NCBI GenBank assembly: GCA_009823395.1
Contig: CM020515.1
Span: 13,586,489-13,650,488 of the forward strand
From: Thamnaconus septentrionalis
Taxonomy: Eukaryota > Chordata > Actinopteri > Tetraodontiformes > Monacanthidae
Direction: 5' to 3'
DNA: 64,000 bases
In this document: in pieces, positions 12,298 to 25,400 of the stretch
How positions within the stretch are numbered: the stretch's first letter is position 1
How the letters are laid out: each line of letters starts with the position of its first letter
Notes under the pieces: model-generated
What the model saw: only the letters and a program-made list of their open reading frames with translations
Database searches by the model: none
What the model was told of the DNA's origin: nothing
Translations under genes and position numbers: made by a program

Positions 12298-13888
12298 TCC
12301 TTCTAACCTAAAACTTCTCATTTGTATCTCCCTGCTAAAAAGGATGCTTTGTTTGAGACTGAGTGGGACAAATATAAAATATTTGTGTATATATATGTGG
12401 CCTTTGAATTTAGCTTTATGTATTTTGCCAAACAGTATGTGCAGTTAAAAGTTGTGTAAGTCAAAAACCTTCGGGGGAGGGGAGGCTATTGTGATGCTAT
12501 CAGGTCAGGCTACTGTTCGCGCGTGTTCAAGGGTGAGCGTCTTTCTGTTATGACTAAGTCCACAGTTGCAGATGATCTTGTCAAATACAAATCTTCACCC
12601 TTCCTCCCCATGTATTATGCTCATGCGAGAGAATTTAACATGGGATGAACATTCTGAGAGTACTGAGTGAATGTGCCGTCTGTTGTCAGAGCTGAAGTGA
12701 AAGCAAAACACAAAACTGTTGCGGACTTTGCAACGCAGCAAAGCGCATGTGTAGAAGCCGTGGCTGTTGACGTCCGTAATCTGACTTTATCATGTTTGGT
12801 GCACTGGGAGCGTTTAGAGTGCAGACAGTTCTGTTCCAGAGCACTCACACATGCTCCTCTCTCTTGTTTGAGGAGATCGTGTCTGTTTTCCAGCTGCATT
12901 TGTAGAACATGTTTAGGCTACAGCCCAGTGAGATAACCCAGTCCTCCCCTTCTAAGGCCCTGACGGCAACATGTAGGGGAAGTTTGAGCACTTGCAGGGG
13001 CCGACGTCGGCTGGACCCGCAGACGATCAGGATGAAGCTGCTTCTTGGTTTTTGTTTTAAGTCAAGAGCGGGTCGTTTCGGCCCGAGTGCTGCGCTTTCA
13101 TCGCCGTTAACTGTGTTTTTACAACCTCTTGACTCACTTGGCTCGAGGAGGCCAACAAAGAAAATTCAACACTTTTTAGTAGAAACGAGAACATTTTGAA
13201 TTTAGCATTTATATGGTGGTCCGAAATTGGTGAAGGACACGCATAAATCTGGCAAAACGTCTCGTTGTTGCTTGAATATCCATCTTAATCCTGACCTGGG
13301 AAGTACTCCATCATCCTGACCCAGTAACCCCGGCCTCTCCTTGCTCGCCTGCCACGGCCTTCCCTATTCCCCGCTCAAGCCAGGCCGGGCCAATAGGGCA
13401 CCGCTAATATGCTTGGTGGGTCATTAATTCTTGGGATTGGCCGTGGGGGCAGCAGAGCAGGCGAGCTTTGTTGTTTGATGTCGGGCGAAGTGGTGGTGGG
13501 GAGGCGAAGCAGATGTTTGTGTTGGCTGGTGAGGGAGAGCAGCGTCGCCCCATGCCAACCTCATCACCATCTCGTGCTAGGCAACAGCTGCCCAAATACA
13601 TTTTGGCCAAAGCCTGGCAGTGAGGCGCCAGGGTGACCCAATCAGGCTTTAGCCCGCTTTCACCGACGTCCTGGTAGCCTTTACGCGGAGCAAAGACCGG
13701 AAGGGTTCTCGTCTTGTGACGTGTTTGTCCCCGTCTTTGTTGAGATGACTCAAGGGTTTCTTATTTCATCAAAAGGTTCATATCCGAACCCATTTTCAGA
13801 TCTTCCTTCTGCGGTGCCAGACCACAGTGGAGCAGCCTTGCGTGATGAATGAATCATAGAACTCCGTTGGACTTCAGAATACAGTATA

Positions 13889-14068
13889 TTTAGCCCTCTG
13901 TTTACAGCTTCCAGCTAGAGATGAAGCTTTGTTGGACCTTCCACCCGTTTGCAGGGGGGACAAACACAAGACAGGACATGCGACGGTCTTGAGTGCAGAC
14001 CAGTATAGTCATTAACCCCGGGGAAGGTATCAGTGAGGTTTTGATTGCCCTCTGTGACATCACAAAGG
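13889..14068 (+). repeat. Dispersed short repeat, copy 3
   Basis: Begins with TTTAGCCCTCTGTTTACAGC (13889-13908) and ends with CCCTCTGTGACATCACAAAG, followed by GACCAGTTTCCAGAG. It has the same start and palindromic end as 2783-2975. It also contains GGAAGGTATCAGTGAGG, resembling a run downstream of the 44884 copy. Confidence 0.65.
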
Positions 14069-14873
14069 ACCAGTTTCCAGAGCTGGATTTTTCAGAACAC
14101 GTTTTATAAGAAGTGGATCAAGCAAAAAAGTAAAGGATGGATTTTTACCATTTCTGAGGAGTTCAGGCCAGTTGCATGTATTATTTTGTGCTATAGAAAA
14201 CACTGGCCCTGTTGCATAACACAGGTCCTTTAAAACATTTCCAACGCCAGCAGCTGAAGGTGAATTGGACGCTTGGACATTAACAAATGAGCCTTAAGGG
14301 CAGATCAGAATCAAATAAAATGCAACAACGCAATGTATGCGCATACATAGACCCCAGAACAAGGACAGTTCATTTAACTCTCTCGCACTTCTCCGCTGCA
14401 CTGATGCCGGCCATTCATCACCACCCACCTTCATATCTGTGCGCCGGTCGGAGACGACTGTGCGCGTCTGTAAACAGATTAAAGGCTGATATCTGCCACA
14501 GAGCCCATGTGATTTGATCCCGCTCTCCAATCTGTGGCATCTATGAGAGAGGCTGCGGAACTTAATCGGTGTCCAGTCTACACTCAGAGTGTGCTGCCCT
14601 CTACTGCTGTATGCATGAACATCTGGACTCCCGACATGCAGTGTGCCCCTCTGAAAATACGGCAGACGCCAATGTCACACGGTGCTCTGGTTGCAGGAAT
14701 CACGTTCTAGTCTTTCTGGTTTTTGAGATAATACAGTTTACGCACCAAACCATTAGCACTGAATGCTATCTGAGCAGAGTAATGTCAACAAACGCATCCA
14801 GCTCTTGATAAACAGGACACTTAAGGCAGAGTGCAGATCAGTCTGCCCTGATTGTTCTTTCTTTTGTAATGAC

Positions 14874-15000
14874 TTAAAGGGCCAGAGTGTAAGATTGACC
14901 AGCATGTAATAGTAAGAGAGTATATCGCAGCTAATGCTAATGCCAGTTTTGCAATGTCCCTCTTGGTTTCATATCTTTCTTATACTGGCTGTCATGAACG
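14874..15000 (+). mobile_element. Diverged teleost TTAAAGG-type interspersed repeat
   Basis: CTTAAAGGGCCAGAGTGTAA resembles the start of a very common teleost repeat (TTAAAGG-CCAGTGTGTAAGATT). Related starts occur at about 21830 and 39453. Family assignment is from memory of the consensus and the 3' border is uncertain. Confidence 0.45.
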
Positions 15001-15740
15001 TAAAATCATGGAACCCTAATCCAAGCCATGGAAATAGTTACTAGCAAGATAAATGTTTTTTATTATCCAACTCAAGACATACACTTTAATTTTACAATTC
15101 CATTTTGTGATAATGGATCCTTCTGAAATGTAGCAAATGGGCCTTTCAAGTTTTTCCATCTTACTGATGTCTTTAGCAACATAACCCAGCCATCAAGCAC
15201 TTTCGCCTCATATGTGCTACAGGGACCCACAATGTGATGCAGATGTGGCTGGTTCCTTTGAAAATAATTTGTAGTAGCTCACCTGAGTTGTCACGGTGTT
15301 CATTCACCGTCTTTAATTAAGTGGCGGCGGAGTGAGAGAATCAAAGAAAGCGGGGTAATGAGGAGCCGCCGTGGCCGACCGGCCGGCCGGCGAGGTAACT
15401 GTGGTTATGTGCGGCGCATTAATGTACGTAATCTGTTACTCTGTCTGTGACAAGACAAGGACGTGTAGGGTGCTAATTACAGAAACCTTTTCACTGCTCC
15501 TCGCTCACACACAGGTCATATCTCATTAATGACGCTCTCAATGCATGGGGAGTCATTCATTACTAGTCAGGTGGCATGGCAGGGGTTTGGGGGAGGGCGA
15601 GGACAAAGGGAGGGTGTTGGGTGGGGTGGGGGAAATCCCTGCGTTTCACGAAAATTTATGTTCGCATCACGGCTGATAGGTATTTCCTTCAGAAAATCAA
15701 GAAAACACATTATTGAGAGAAAAATGAATCCATCATCTAT

Positions 15741-17242
15741 GTTCAAAACATTTTTTTATTTTTTTTAAATGAAGGTGTATTTACACAAAAACTCAATGTC
15801 AGGTTAATGTCGTGAACAATATCAAATACAAAAAAATATATCATTAAAAAAAATAGACCACATCTTCAAAAACGCTTTTATTTCAGAAACCAGAATGAGA
15901 AACGCAAGTCAAAGCTAACAGCTAAGATCACTCCTGGGGTGAGTGTTCAGCCCTAGAATCAATCCCACGCTGAGGAGTGACACTCACACCTGTGGAACCA
16001 GTGCTTGTACCTGGATGTTCAGTGCACAGCGACAAGCATACAGCAGATACTCGTGCACAAGCAGAAACACTCGTCTGCAATGAAATCAGCTATTAAGAGG
16101 CTCCTGGATTATTGCAAACAAAGTCCATGGAATGCCCTTATTTTTTAAAAGCTGAAGTTTAGGAGTTCACAGATCTAACTGGCAGTTTGTGGTCATGGTG
16201 ATTGATTGAAAAATGTCTTTGAGATTATATTCATCTTTTTTTTTTAATCTTGATATGCTTTTGTATCTCACAAAAATTGTTCCAGACATTACAATTGTAA
16301 TTAAATGACTGCTGATAAACACACAAAAAGACCTTCAAGGAAGAATTTCTGAAAATTATTTTAACGTTTCCGCTGGTTGGCTTAAATTTAAATGAACAAT
16401 TCTGCAGATAAAAATAAACCCTCAGCAAATGTTTAAAGGTGCCATTAGACAGCAGGTTGGATTGTAGCGACACCTTTTGCCAATTATTAGTAAAGACTGA
16501 AGTTGGTAGAAATCCTCACCAGTAAAAGCCACAGCCAGCACTGCATAAGTTTAGCAATTACGTAGCTGTTCTGTAGAGAAGTTGCCAGTGATTAAGTGTT
16601 TAAAACCGACTGTCCGGTTTGCAAAGAAACCTGCTCGTGTTCTAAAGAAATCACAACTTGCTTTACCACTACATCTAATGGAAATCTATTAAAGTAGTTA
16701 ATTAATTTTCAGAAAACTTTTTTTTTTTTTTTTTTTTTTTGGCTACATCGACACCCATGGCACCTACGCATTCACGCGAAGGAGTCCCTGTCTGAATACG
16801 AATGCAAATGAGCCGAGTGAGACAAGTGCAAACCTTCCCTGAAGCTGGTCCCTGCACTGACACAGACCTCAGACTCAGCATCACTCTCTACAAAGACTAA
16901 ACGGGTCACACACCTACCGGCCTAAAATTGCGTTCAGTGCCTTCTTGCTGCAGCGGCAGGAGCACAAAACGTCGGAATTCATCGTAACTCACAATAAGGC
17001 CCTTAAGAAAAAAGAAAACCTCTACAATGATCACACAATTATTATTGCTAAAATGATTATCACTTTGATTTATCTGAAGGATGAACCCCCGTCCAGATAC
17101 CTGACCAGGAGCTGCTCTCTGTCCAGAGACACTGCAGTAACTGGAGACAGGTGGGAAGAGCTGAGTGAAGTGGACCAGCATGTGACATCTCTCAAGCAAC
17201 ATGCTCCTCTCGTCGCAGACCAGAGAGAATCACGCCAGGCGA
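15741..17242 (-). other. Presumed 3' UTR / downstream flank of fam104a
   Basis: This AT-rich region lies directly downstream of the fam104a stop codon. It contains several AATAAA hexamers on the minus strand (TTTATT on plus, for example near 15757 and 15880) and a 23-base T run at 16718-16740. No other gene is seen. The actual cleavage site cannot be chosen from sequence alone. Confidence 0.4.
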
Positions 17243-17990
17243 TCATGTGTCCCTGAGGCGGCCTCGGTTCTGCAGGCTCTGGAAGTGGGCGTGTTTCAGG
17301 ATGCGGTTGATGTGCAGGTAGGACGCCATGTTTACTGGTGCGGCCAGTTCTGAGGGGTTTCCCGAGCCGACCGGGCTGCAGGGGCCCATGACGCAGTGGC
17401 TGGTGCAGTTCCCAGATGTGTGGTCTGGAGTGCTGATGCTGCTCTCGCTGTTGGACGACTGAAAAGCAGAAGACGACGTGAGCATTGCGGAGCCAGCTGG
17501 AAATGTTTCCAATCAACAATGCTGCCAGACTATAGCTGCGTTTCCACGTTTGAGAGGTTTTTTGAAGTTTAGGTGTTTCCATTACCAGTTTGTCTTGAAA
17601 TATTTTGGTTTTGCACAATTCTAGGGGTAATGGAAACGCAGCAACTGATGAGAATCAATAGTGAGGTGATTTTACTTTGCGTTTACATGCCCTGAATGTG
17701 GCAGAGAGCAGCAGGGGCAAAAGTGGGAAGGGAAAGGTGGGGATTGTGGGCTTGACCCTGTACCTCGGAGTCGAAGGCATCCCGGCCAGGCTCAGGGGAC
17801 AAGGGATGACCTCTGCTCTGCCTCTTGGCCTGCGGCACCAGCTGGCCATTCTGTTCTTCTCCGCCACTGCGCTGCCGTTTCCTGTTTTGGTTGTGAGCAC
17901 AAACACAATATTCAAGCGACCATAAACTGCTGAACTTTGTGGTACAATTTGTACACGTATGTGGATATACCCCGTGTTAAGTGTAGTGAG

Positions 17991-18035
<45 letters not shown>

Positions 18036-18214
18036 GCGCGCACGCACGCACACACACGCACACAGGATAATCTCAAGTAGCGTTAAAACTTCCCGAAATC
18101 AGTCAAGCTAACGTGACATGGCAAAACATCACTCCGCCATTTCGGTCGAGCGGCGAGTCACCAGTCGACTGTGCGAGAGCTGTTGGGCGTCGCTCACCTG
18201 TTTTCAGTCAACAT
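17243..18214 (-). CDS. fam104a: FAM104A/VCF1-like VCP (p97) nuclear cofactor
   Basis: Three coding exons: 18214-18198, 17881-17764 and 17458-17243, together 116 aa. Exon 1 encodes only MLTEN plus part of an Arg codon. It joins exon 2 to give MLTENRKRQRSGG, the basic nuclear-localisation start typical of FAM104 proteins. Splice sites are CAG/GTGAGC, AACAG, GAG/GTACAG and TTCAG. Exon 3 has a Ser-rich stretch and ends with the helix INRILKHAHFQSLQNRGR, the most conserved part of the family. In human VCF1 this helix is reported to bind the p97/VCP N-domain and aid its nuclear entry. Human FAM104A lies at 17q25.1, consistent with the neighbours here. It is divergent (head-to-head) from hid1 about 1.7 kb away. 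The family call rests on both termini, not on a full alignment. Confidence 0.82.
17993..18063. repeat. (CA)n with CG-interrupted tail, in fam104a intron 1
   Basis: CA tract passing into a mixed CACG/CGCG tract. Alternating purine-pyrimidine sequence of this kind can adopt Z-DNA. It lies between fam104a exons 1 and 2. Confidence 0.93.
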
Positions 18215-19955
18215 AAGATGACGCTGAAATGGTCTCGACACGTTCCCGTTGTTGCTTTTGGTCGAGCAGGAGGCTTACTATCGACTTGATAACCCTGCTT
18301 GGTTCCAGTCAATACCACCACAGCTTATCAGCCAAGCGAGCTAAGCTACCGCAGTTATACCCTTAACCCGAACTGCGTTGAATAATGATATGAAACCAAA
18401 CACACATGCTAAGACTCTCAAATAAGACACAACTACGTCGTCGTATCAGCCAAGTTGGCTCCAACTTACATAAAGATGGTACGATGACGAGCTAGGTGGG
18501 CTAGCCAGCCCTGAACAGTGTACCCTGACGAGCTAAGGCCACTGCTCACCAGCCCTTCTTACTTTTAAATAACTGAACAAAAAATACGTTGCAGAAAAAT
18601 GGCAAATGTCCGCATTAACAATCTAACAATATCATGGGCCAACTGGAAGGGCCTTGCTTTTCTTTTAAAATGCAACTTGCCAGCCGAGAGGCTACACCTA
18701 AGACTAAAGCGAACCTTAACGGCAATGTTTACATGAAACTGCGACTGCGCAGACAGCGTATTCGAAGCCGCAATGCCCGCTGGGAATTGAAGTGTTCTTT
18801 TCCTGCTCGTTCTGAAAGGAATCACAATAGGAGCGATAGCGTCATATACATGTTTAGTTGTTAAACTGAATATATCCCGCTTTAAAAGCTAATAGTGTCA
18901 CACAATAATGACATAGAATAAGCGATACACTATGTTATCAACAACAAATGTGTCTTACCTGCCCAGAGAATTAGAACAATTCAGCATTGGTTTAAAATCA
19001 CTGTGGCACTGTGGGACTTAATTGTATCCAGTACAATTTATCAGTATTGTATGTTGATATTTATTTTCGCACAGTACCATACATAGACAAGTGCATATTT
19101 AAAATGTGCTTAAATCCAATGGAAAGACCTGTATCTTGTTTTTTTCCTCCTTTGTAGTACTAAATGGCTTTGAAGTCATTGGTCACGTGGTTGTAAAGAA
19201 AAAATTGATAGGGAAAAGTTGAATGAAAAGCGCTGCGCTACTATTGTCCAGTATGTTAATGTTTCTATCTACTTGCCACAGGTAATACCTAATTTGTTAT
19301 ATATATTCCTATTCACACAAGGATTCAGAGAAGTTGAGTTGAAAGTTACCAAACAAAATAAACGTATTATATAAAATAAAATAAAATAAAATAAAATAAA
19401 ATAATTAAATTAAATTAAATTAAATTAAATTAAATTAAATTAAATTAAATTAAATTAAAGTATTTTTCATCATTAATATGTGAAATTATTTTTGCATTCT
19501 TACATTAATTTAGAGATTCTACATTTTTCAGAGGATGGTGTTGTAGTTGATGTCAGTCTGGTTGATTGGGCCGTTGCTACGAAAGCTACAGTTGTTTCGA
19601 CAAATTATTCATCACAAAATCGATTTAAAAAATGGATTTAGAAATTAATTTTTATTCATTTATAAACATGTTCAACTAAAGTAATTACATGTTAGTTTTG
19701 TATTATTTGTTTTATGCTAGACGCTGCTTATCAAACACAGCTCACCCACAACCCGGAAGTTACACCCTCTGCGTCATGTGACGTAGCAGCAGCAGCAGCA
19801 GGTCCAGAGAGGAGGGGGGGAAAGCGAGAGGGTGGGGAAAAAACCGCCTCCGCCAATGAGTCAAGCGGAGAAGGACGGAGGTGAGATTAACAGGGATTCT
19901 CAGCGGCGGCCCTGTTATTCTGTTGTCTTGTTACTCTGAAGGGAAATAAGACGCG
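18215..19955. other. Divergent intergenic region fam104a / hid1
   Basis: About 1.7 kb separates the two start codons. A pentanucleotide tract lies at 19371-19459. The last 200 bases before hid1 are GC-rich and purine-rich, as expected of a TATA-less promoter with 5' UTR. No TATA box is evident on either side and no other gene is seen. Confidence 0.5.
19371..19459. repeat. (ATAAA)n/(TTAAA)n pentanucleotide tract
   Basis: About six ATAAA units (19371-19402) switch abruptly to about eleven TTAAA units (19403-19459). This is a compound pentanucleotide microsatellite. Confidence 0.93.
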
Positions 19956-22447
19956 ATGGGCAGCAGCGACTCGAAGCTCAACTTCAGGAAGGCGGTGATT
20001 CAGCTGACAACCAAAACACAGGTATGTCGCTGCTTCCTTCCAGCCCAGCAGAGCGTTTCTAATGTGTAGGAGATCAGTGCATCGGGCAACAGCAGCATCA
20101 CCGAGGAGATGAGGAAACGCGTCTAGGACACGCACAAGCCTCATGTTGCATGCCTGCTGTGAATTTGTGAACGTTATAAAGTGCCGGGATTTGCCGCAAG
20201 CGCTGCTCTGCAGGCGGGCGTTGCGACGTTTGTTGGCCAAATGTGCTGTTTTGAATCGTGCTCCATTCTGCCATGCAGATAATCGAGCTTTTTCTTTTCT
20301 ATTTTTTGACAATTTAAACGATGGCGTCGTTAAAATCTGGGAGGGAAAGAAGGCGATGACGTCGAATATGATGTTTGGTGGGGGCAGGGTGGGGGGTGTT
20401 GGAGCAGGTTTGCAGAAGCAGGTGCACGGTGTGCTCAGATAATGCTCCATCAGCGTCGTTTGGAGCAGAGGCTGTGTTTACATTACTGGGCTGGGCTGGA
20501 GTGGGCTGTAAAAATGCCGTGTGTGTGTATGTGTGTGCGCCACCGTGCACGTATGACGACATGGTAACGTGATCCTTTAATGCACTGCCAGATCAATCGG
20601 TGGGGGGGAGAAAGGGAGGTTGTGTTTCTGTTGTGAAAATGCTCACTCTCCCTTTAGATAACCAAGTGCACGTTGCTTCTCCCCCCTCCTCCTCTCCTCT
20701 CCTCTTCTCTCCTCTCCTTTCCTTTCCTCCACAGCCAGTGGAAGCCACAGACGATGCATTCTGGGACCAGTTCTGGGCAGACACCACCACCACAGTGCAG
20801 GATGTTTTTGCACTGGTGCCAGCGGCAGAGATAAGAGCCGTCCGTGAGGAGTCCCCCTCCAATCTGGCAACCCTGTGCTATAAGGTGTGAACTGATAACA
20901 GTGCCATGCAAACTTTGTGCAAGAGAAAGCCCCCACTTGCTTACAGCAGAACCTTCTTGTCCTCCTGAAAAAAAAGAAAGAAAACGGGTGAGCTTGATTC
21001 CCTGCCCCACTCACGCTCTCTGTTGTGGGCACGAGTGAGTCAGCGGTACTTCCTATCCCCTCGCTTCCCGTCTCTGGGTCCCGGCTTCCGTTTGAAGCTG
21101 CCTATCAGAAACAAAACAGATGTACGTGCAGCCTAATTAAATAAAGAGGAGGAGACAGAAGCCATCAAGGCTGATCTGATTCAAAGGGCTTTGTTGTTGT
21201 TTTTTAGACTGAAGATGAAAAAGTCCCTTAAAATAAATCACTGTCAAAGGCTGAGCACGAAAACAGCATATGCTCCCAGCTCTTGGGCCAAATGTTTTCC
21301 CTAGTCTACCTCACCATGCAATTCTGTGTTTCGTCAATCGCAATAATTCATAAGTTTCTGCAGTTTTGTTTTCCAAATATAGCCATTATTGCTTCATGCA
21401 TAATGAAGTCGATATTTTATTAAAGCTTTGGCTCTGCATCACTTAAAAAGCGGCCACATCTGAATGTTTGTATTTAAAAAAAAAAAAGAGGCTGATATTT
21501 GGAGTAAAACAAATAGAGGACTACCTAGTTACTCTGCACAGGAAGTGGACAGTTCCAACAACCATCTCCTCAGAAATAGCTCAGACATTTTAATTTCTTT
21601 TACAATAAATGAGGACGTCGCACGTGTTTCCATCACCCCAGGCGGTGGAGAAGCTGGTGCAGGGTGCCGAGTCCGGCTGCCCCGGCGAGAAGGAGAAGCA
21701 GGTGCTCCTGAACTGCACCCGGATCCTGAGTCGCATCCTCCCCTACATCTTTGAGGACCCGGACTGGAGGGGCTTCTTCTGGTCGACCGTGCCCGGGGCC
21801 GGCAGGGCTGGGGTGAGTGGGAAGGTGTTTAAAAGGCCCAGCGTGTAAGATTTAGTGCCACCTGTTGGTAAGAGATCACATCAGGGACAGTGTTAATGTT
21901 GATGCCCTTCTTATACCAGCTGCATGTCACAGCAACAACATGAAACCCTGAGCAGATCTCTGTTGTGAACAACTGTAGAAATGTACACTTACAGTCAAAA
22001 GTTTGGACACACCTGTTTCTTTTACTACTTTCTACACTGTAGATACACACTGAAGACACCAAATATATGACCAAGAGATGTGGATTAATGTTGCAAAAGA
22101 AAAAATGTCAAATATGTTATGTTACACATACAAATAGACTTTCTCTTTATGTAAGCAGCAATTTATTTTTAGCATTTTTAGTCTTGCTGAATCTATAAAC
22201 GTATTTTCTCCTCCATTTAATGCCAGTAGATCCCTTTAAATTTTAAACCCTGGGCCTTTAATTCCCTTTTTCTTCATTTTCTTTCCTAACTGATTTCAGT
22301 AAGGGCATGAAGTAGAAGAATCAGGCACATAAAGAGCGAGTCAAGCGACTTGCTTTGTGAATTCTGTTTCCTCATTCCAGCCCGGGTGAGGGTTGAGAGA
22401 TATATCTTTCTTTCCTTGCAGAGCAGGAACTGTGAAGCTGCTGGGGA

Positions 22448-22487
<40 letters not shown>

Positions 22488-25400
22488 TTAACACAGTCAG
22501 GTTTTTATTCTGTTTTTTTCCTCGCTTTTCCCTTCAGTGATAAATAATAAGAAAGACTGATCTTGATCTAATCGGATGCTCGCGCTCTGATTTTCCAGGC
22601 CGATGAGCTGGACGAGGACGATGGCGCTCGACCGCTGGCTGAGTCGCTGCTCCTCGCCATCGCTGACCTGCTCTTCTGCCCCGACTTCACCGTGCACAGC
22701 CACAGGAGAGGCCCCGTGAGTATCCCCCCCTTCCTCATTTCATCACCGTCAGGACAAATATTTAGTGACACGTTTTGAAAAAGATTGCTTTGTGTATTTC
22801 TGTCATTTTAAAGATTTCAAAAGGGTTTATTTTAGCTCAATCTCCTGCTTCCTGGTCTGAAGTTCCCCAGTGAATAATGCTTAAAACACTGTCAGCCGTA
22901 CCAGGAAGTTTTTCAAGTTCAGCTCTCGAGGGCGTGAAGGGAATGTTTCCGACTAGACGCACATTTGTATTGCATAATAGTCTCTTTTAACTGCCCTCAT
23001 TTAATATGAATTGATTCCAAAATACAGCAGCTGAACACTTTTTTTTTATTAAACACATAATTTTTTTGCCAGTTGAGTGACCTAATTAATATTCCTTAGA
23101 CACCCATTCTACCTCAAGTTTAGTTTGCACTTGTCATTGGGATGTGTTTCTCTTTTGTTAGCAAAGCAGCAGTAGTTCTGAGTCTCAATTCTTCCTGTGA
23201 GACTTGTGAGTGCAGCCACTGAACACATTTTCTGAACGGTTTTATTTCATTTCTTATCTTTAACGCAGGACTCGGTGGAGAGCATGCACACCATCGACAG
23301 CTGCGAATACATCTGGGAGTCGGGGGTGGGCTTCGCACAGTCGCCCCCTCTCAACTACATCCACGACCTGAACAGGTGAGGCTCCGGTGCCAGCGCTCGC
23401 CAACACCGGTTCCCATCCTCGCTGGTATTCAGGCGGGACTGACTGATTTTCTTTCTTTGTTCTTTTAGGACGGAGTTGCTGAGGTTGCTGACCACCTGCT
23501 TCTCTGAGGCCATGTACCTGCCGCCGTCGGCGGACAGCAGCGTCATAAACCCCTGGGTGACGTTCTTCTGCTCCACGGAAAACAGGTAGCGATGCCGGAG
23601 GACTCCAGAGTGTGTGGACTATGGACTGAATAGGAAGTTTGATTTGGTTTAAACCAGGGGTCTCCAACACGTTGCCCTCAAGGACCACATGAGTGGCCCG
23701 CAGGTCTGTTCTAAAAATAGCACAACTTGGTCTATAATGTAATTTTATTCTGTCAGCCGTTTTGAAGGCGTTTATTTTTGTATTGCGGTCTATGGGAAAA
23801 ATGCTTTTTGGGCCCATGGGATTTTTTTGCTACAGTACCTCGAATGGCCACTGGGAAAAGTCGGCTCACCGCCATATTGCCAGTCCAGTATCCAGTTCTT
23901 ATAATACGTTCATGGCCAAATCTCATTGAAAGAGCGAAGTTTAAATACCTGCTTAGATGTTGAGAAGACCTGAGCTGATCTGGAAACAGTGGATCAGGCT
24001 GTCACATTTTTTGCACAACATTCCTAATGATATTTTTCTGTTTTCTTCATCTTCATGTCAACCACTTTTCTACCAGAAATGTCAAACAGTTGTTGGTTGC
24101 CACCATTTCAATTGCACAATTGCCCCTGTCCGTCCGCAGACACGCCCTGCCGCTGTTCACCTCCCTGCTCAACGTGGTGTGCGCCTATGACCCGGTGGGT
24201 TATGGCATCCCGTACAACCACCTGCTCTTCTCCGACTACCGGGAGCAGCTGGTGGAGCAGGCCGTTCAGATCCTCATTGTGGCGCTGGAGCACGACGGAG
24301 GCGTCCCCCACCGGCCCTCCTCCCCCTCCAGCATAGAGGAGCAGGAAGTACGGACACTCGGATGAACTTCAGGCTCGTGTTTAAATGTGATGAAAAGATC
24401 AGGAGAGGAAAAAAAAGCCAAAAAATTTTCTTTGTGCAGCCAACAGGTCCTGAAAACTTGTTTGTGAATTACTTGTCGAGGATTCACCGAGAGGAGGTAT
24501 TCAACCTTTCATCCCTATTCATTGTTTTTGTTCCCAACAAATACTGTACGGTATCTGTATCTGTACTCTATCTATCTATTTTTATTTTACCACCATTCTA
24601 CCACCACTCTACCTCCAGATGTTTTATATTTTAGCAAAAATTGCTGTACTCTGGTGCCAAGCAACAATGTTTCGTTGTATAAGAAATCACTGCTGTGCAA
24701 TGACAATAAAGAAAGTGTAAGTCTAAGTCCACTGTGCTAAATCTCTTTTTTTTATTTCAATTTGCAGGACTTTGACTTTGTATTGAAGGGCCTGGCGCGA
24801 CTGCTGACCAACCCTCTGACTCAGACTTACCTTCCAAACTCCACCAAGAAGATCCAGTTCCACCAAGAGCTGCTGGTGCTTTTCTGGAAGCTTTGCGACT
24901 TCAACAAGGTTTGGAATTAAAAGCCCTGAGAAACAAAAACTGGCATCAGTGGGGATACGCTTCCACGGAACAAATCTCCCATTTGTCTCCCCGGCAACAG
25001 AAATTCCTGTTTTTTGTGCTGAAGAGCAGCGACGTGCTGGATGTCCTGGTGCCCATCCTCTTCTACCTGAACGACGCCAGGGCCGACCAGTGTGAGTCTC
25101 GTCCTCTGTGCTGCCTCGCCGCTCCTCCTTCCAGCTGCTGACTGCGCTTGTTTCACTGCTCGCCTCCAGCCCGCGTCGGACTCATGCACATCGGCGTGTT
25201 CATCCTGCTGCTGCTGAGCGGGGAGAGGAACTTCGGCGTGCGCCTCAACAAGCCCTACTCCGTCCACGTGCCCATGGACATCCCAGTGTTCACAGGGACT
25301 CACGCGGACCTGCTTATCGTGGTGAGTGCGTTTGCTGCTCCTTCAATGATATTTTCTGTTGTGTTCATATAGTGCAGTCGCTGCTCACCGCGCCATTGTT

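Larger units (their letters stand above)
4019..15740. other. Long intergenic region, no gene seen
   Basis: About 11.7 kb without a coding region I can support. The open frames are short, unspliced and unlike known proteins. It contains five CA/GT microsatellites, a GGA tract, copies of the dispersed repeat at 12281 and 13889-14068, and a copy of a teleost TTAAAGG-type repeat near 14874. Unique AT-rich homeobox-site-like stretches lie near 6350-6480, 11340-11480 and 15300-15540. A small RNA gene or distant exon could have been missed. Confidence 0.5.

Noticed and set aside
15375..15395. CCGG-rich palindromic run as a special site
   Set aside because: Short simple-sequence palindrome; too little to support a function.
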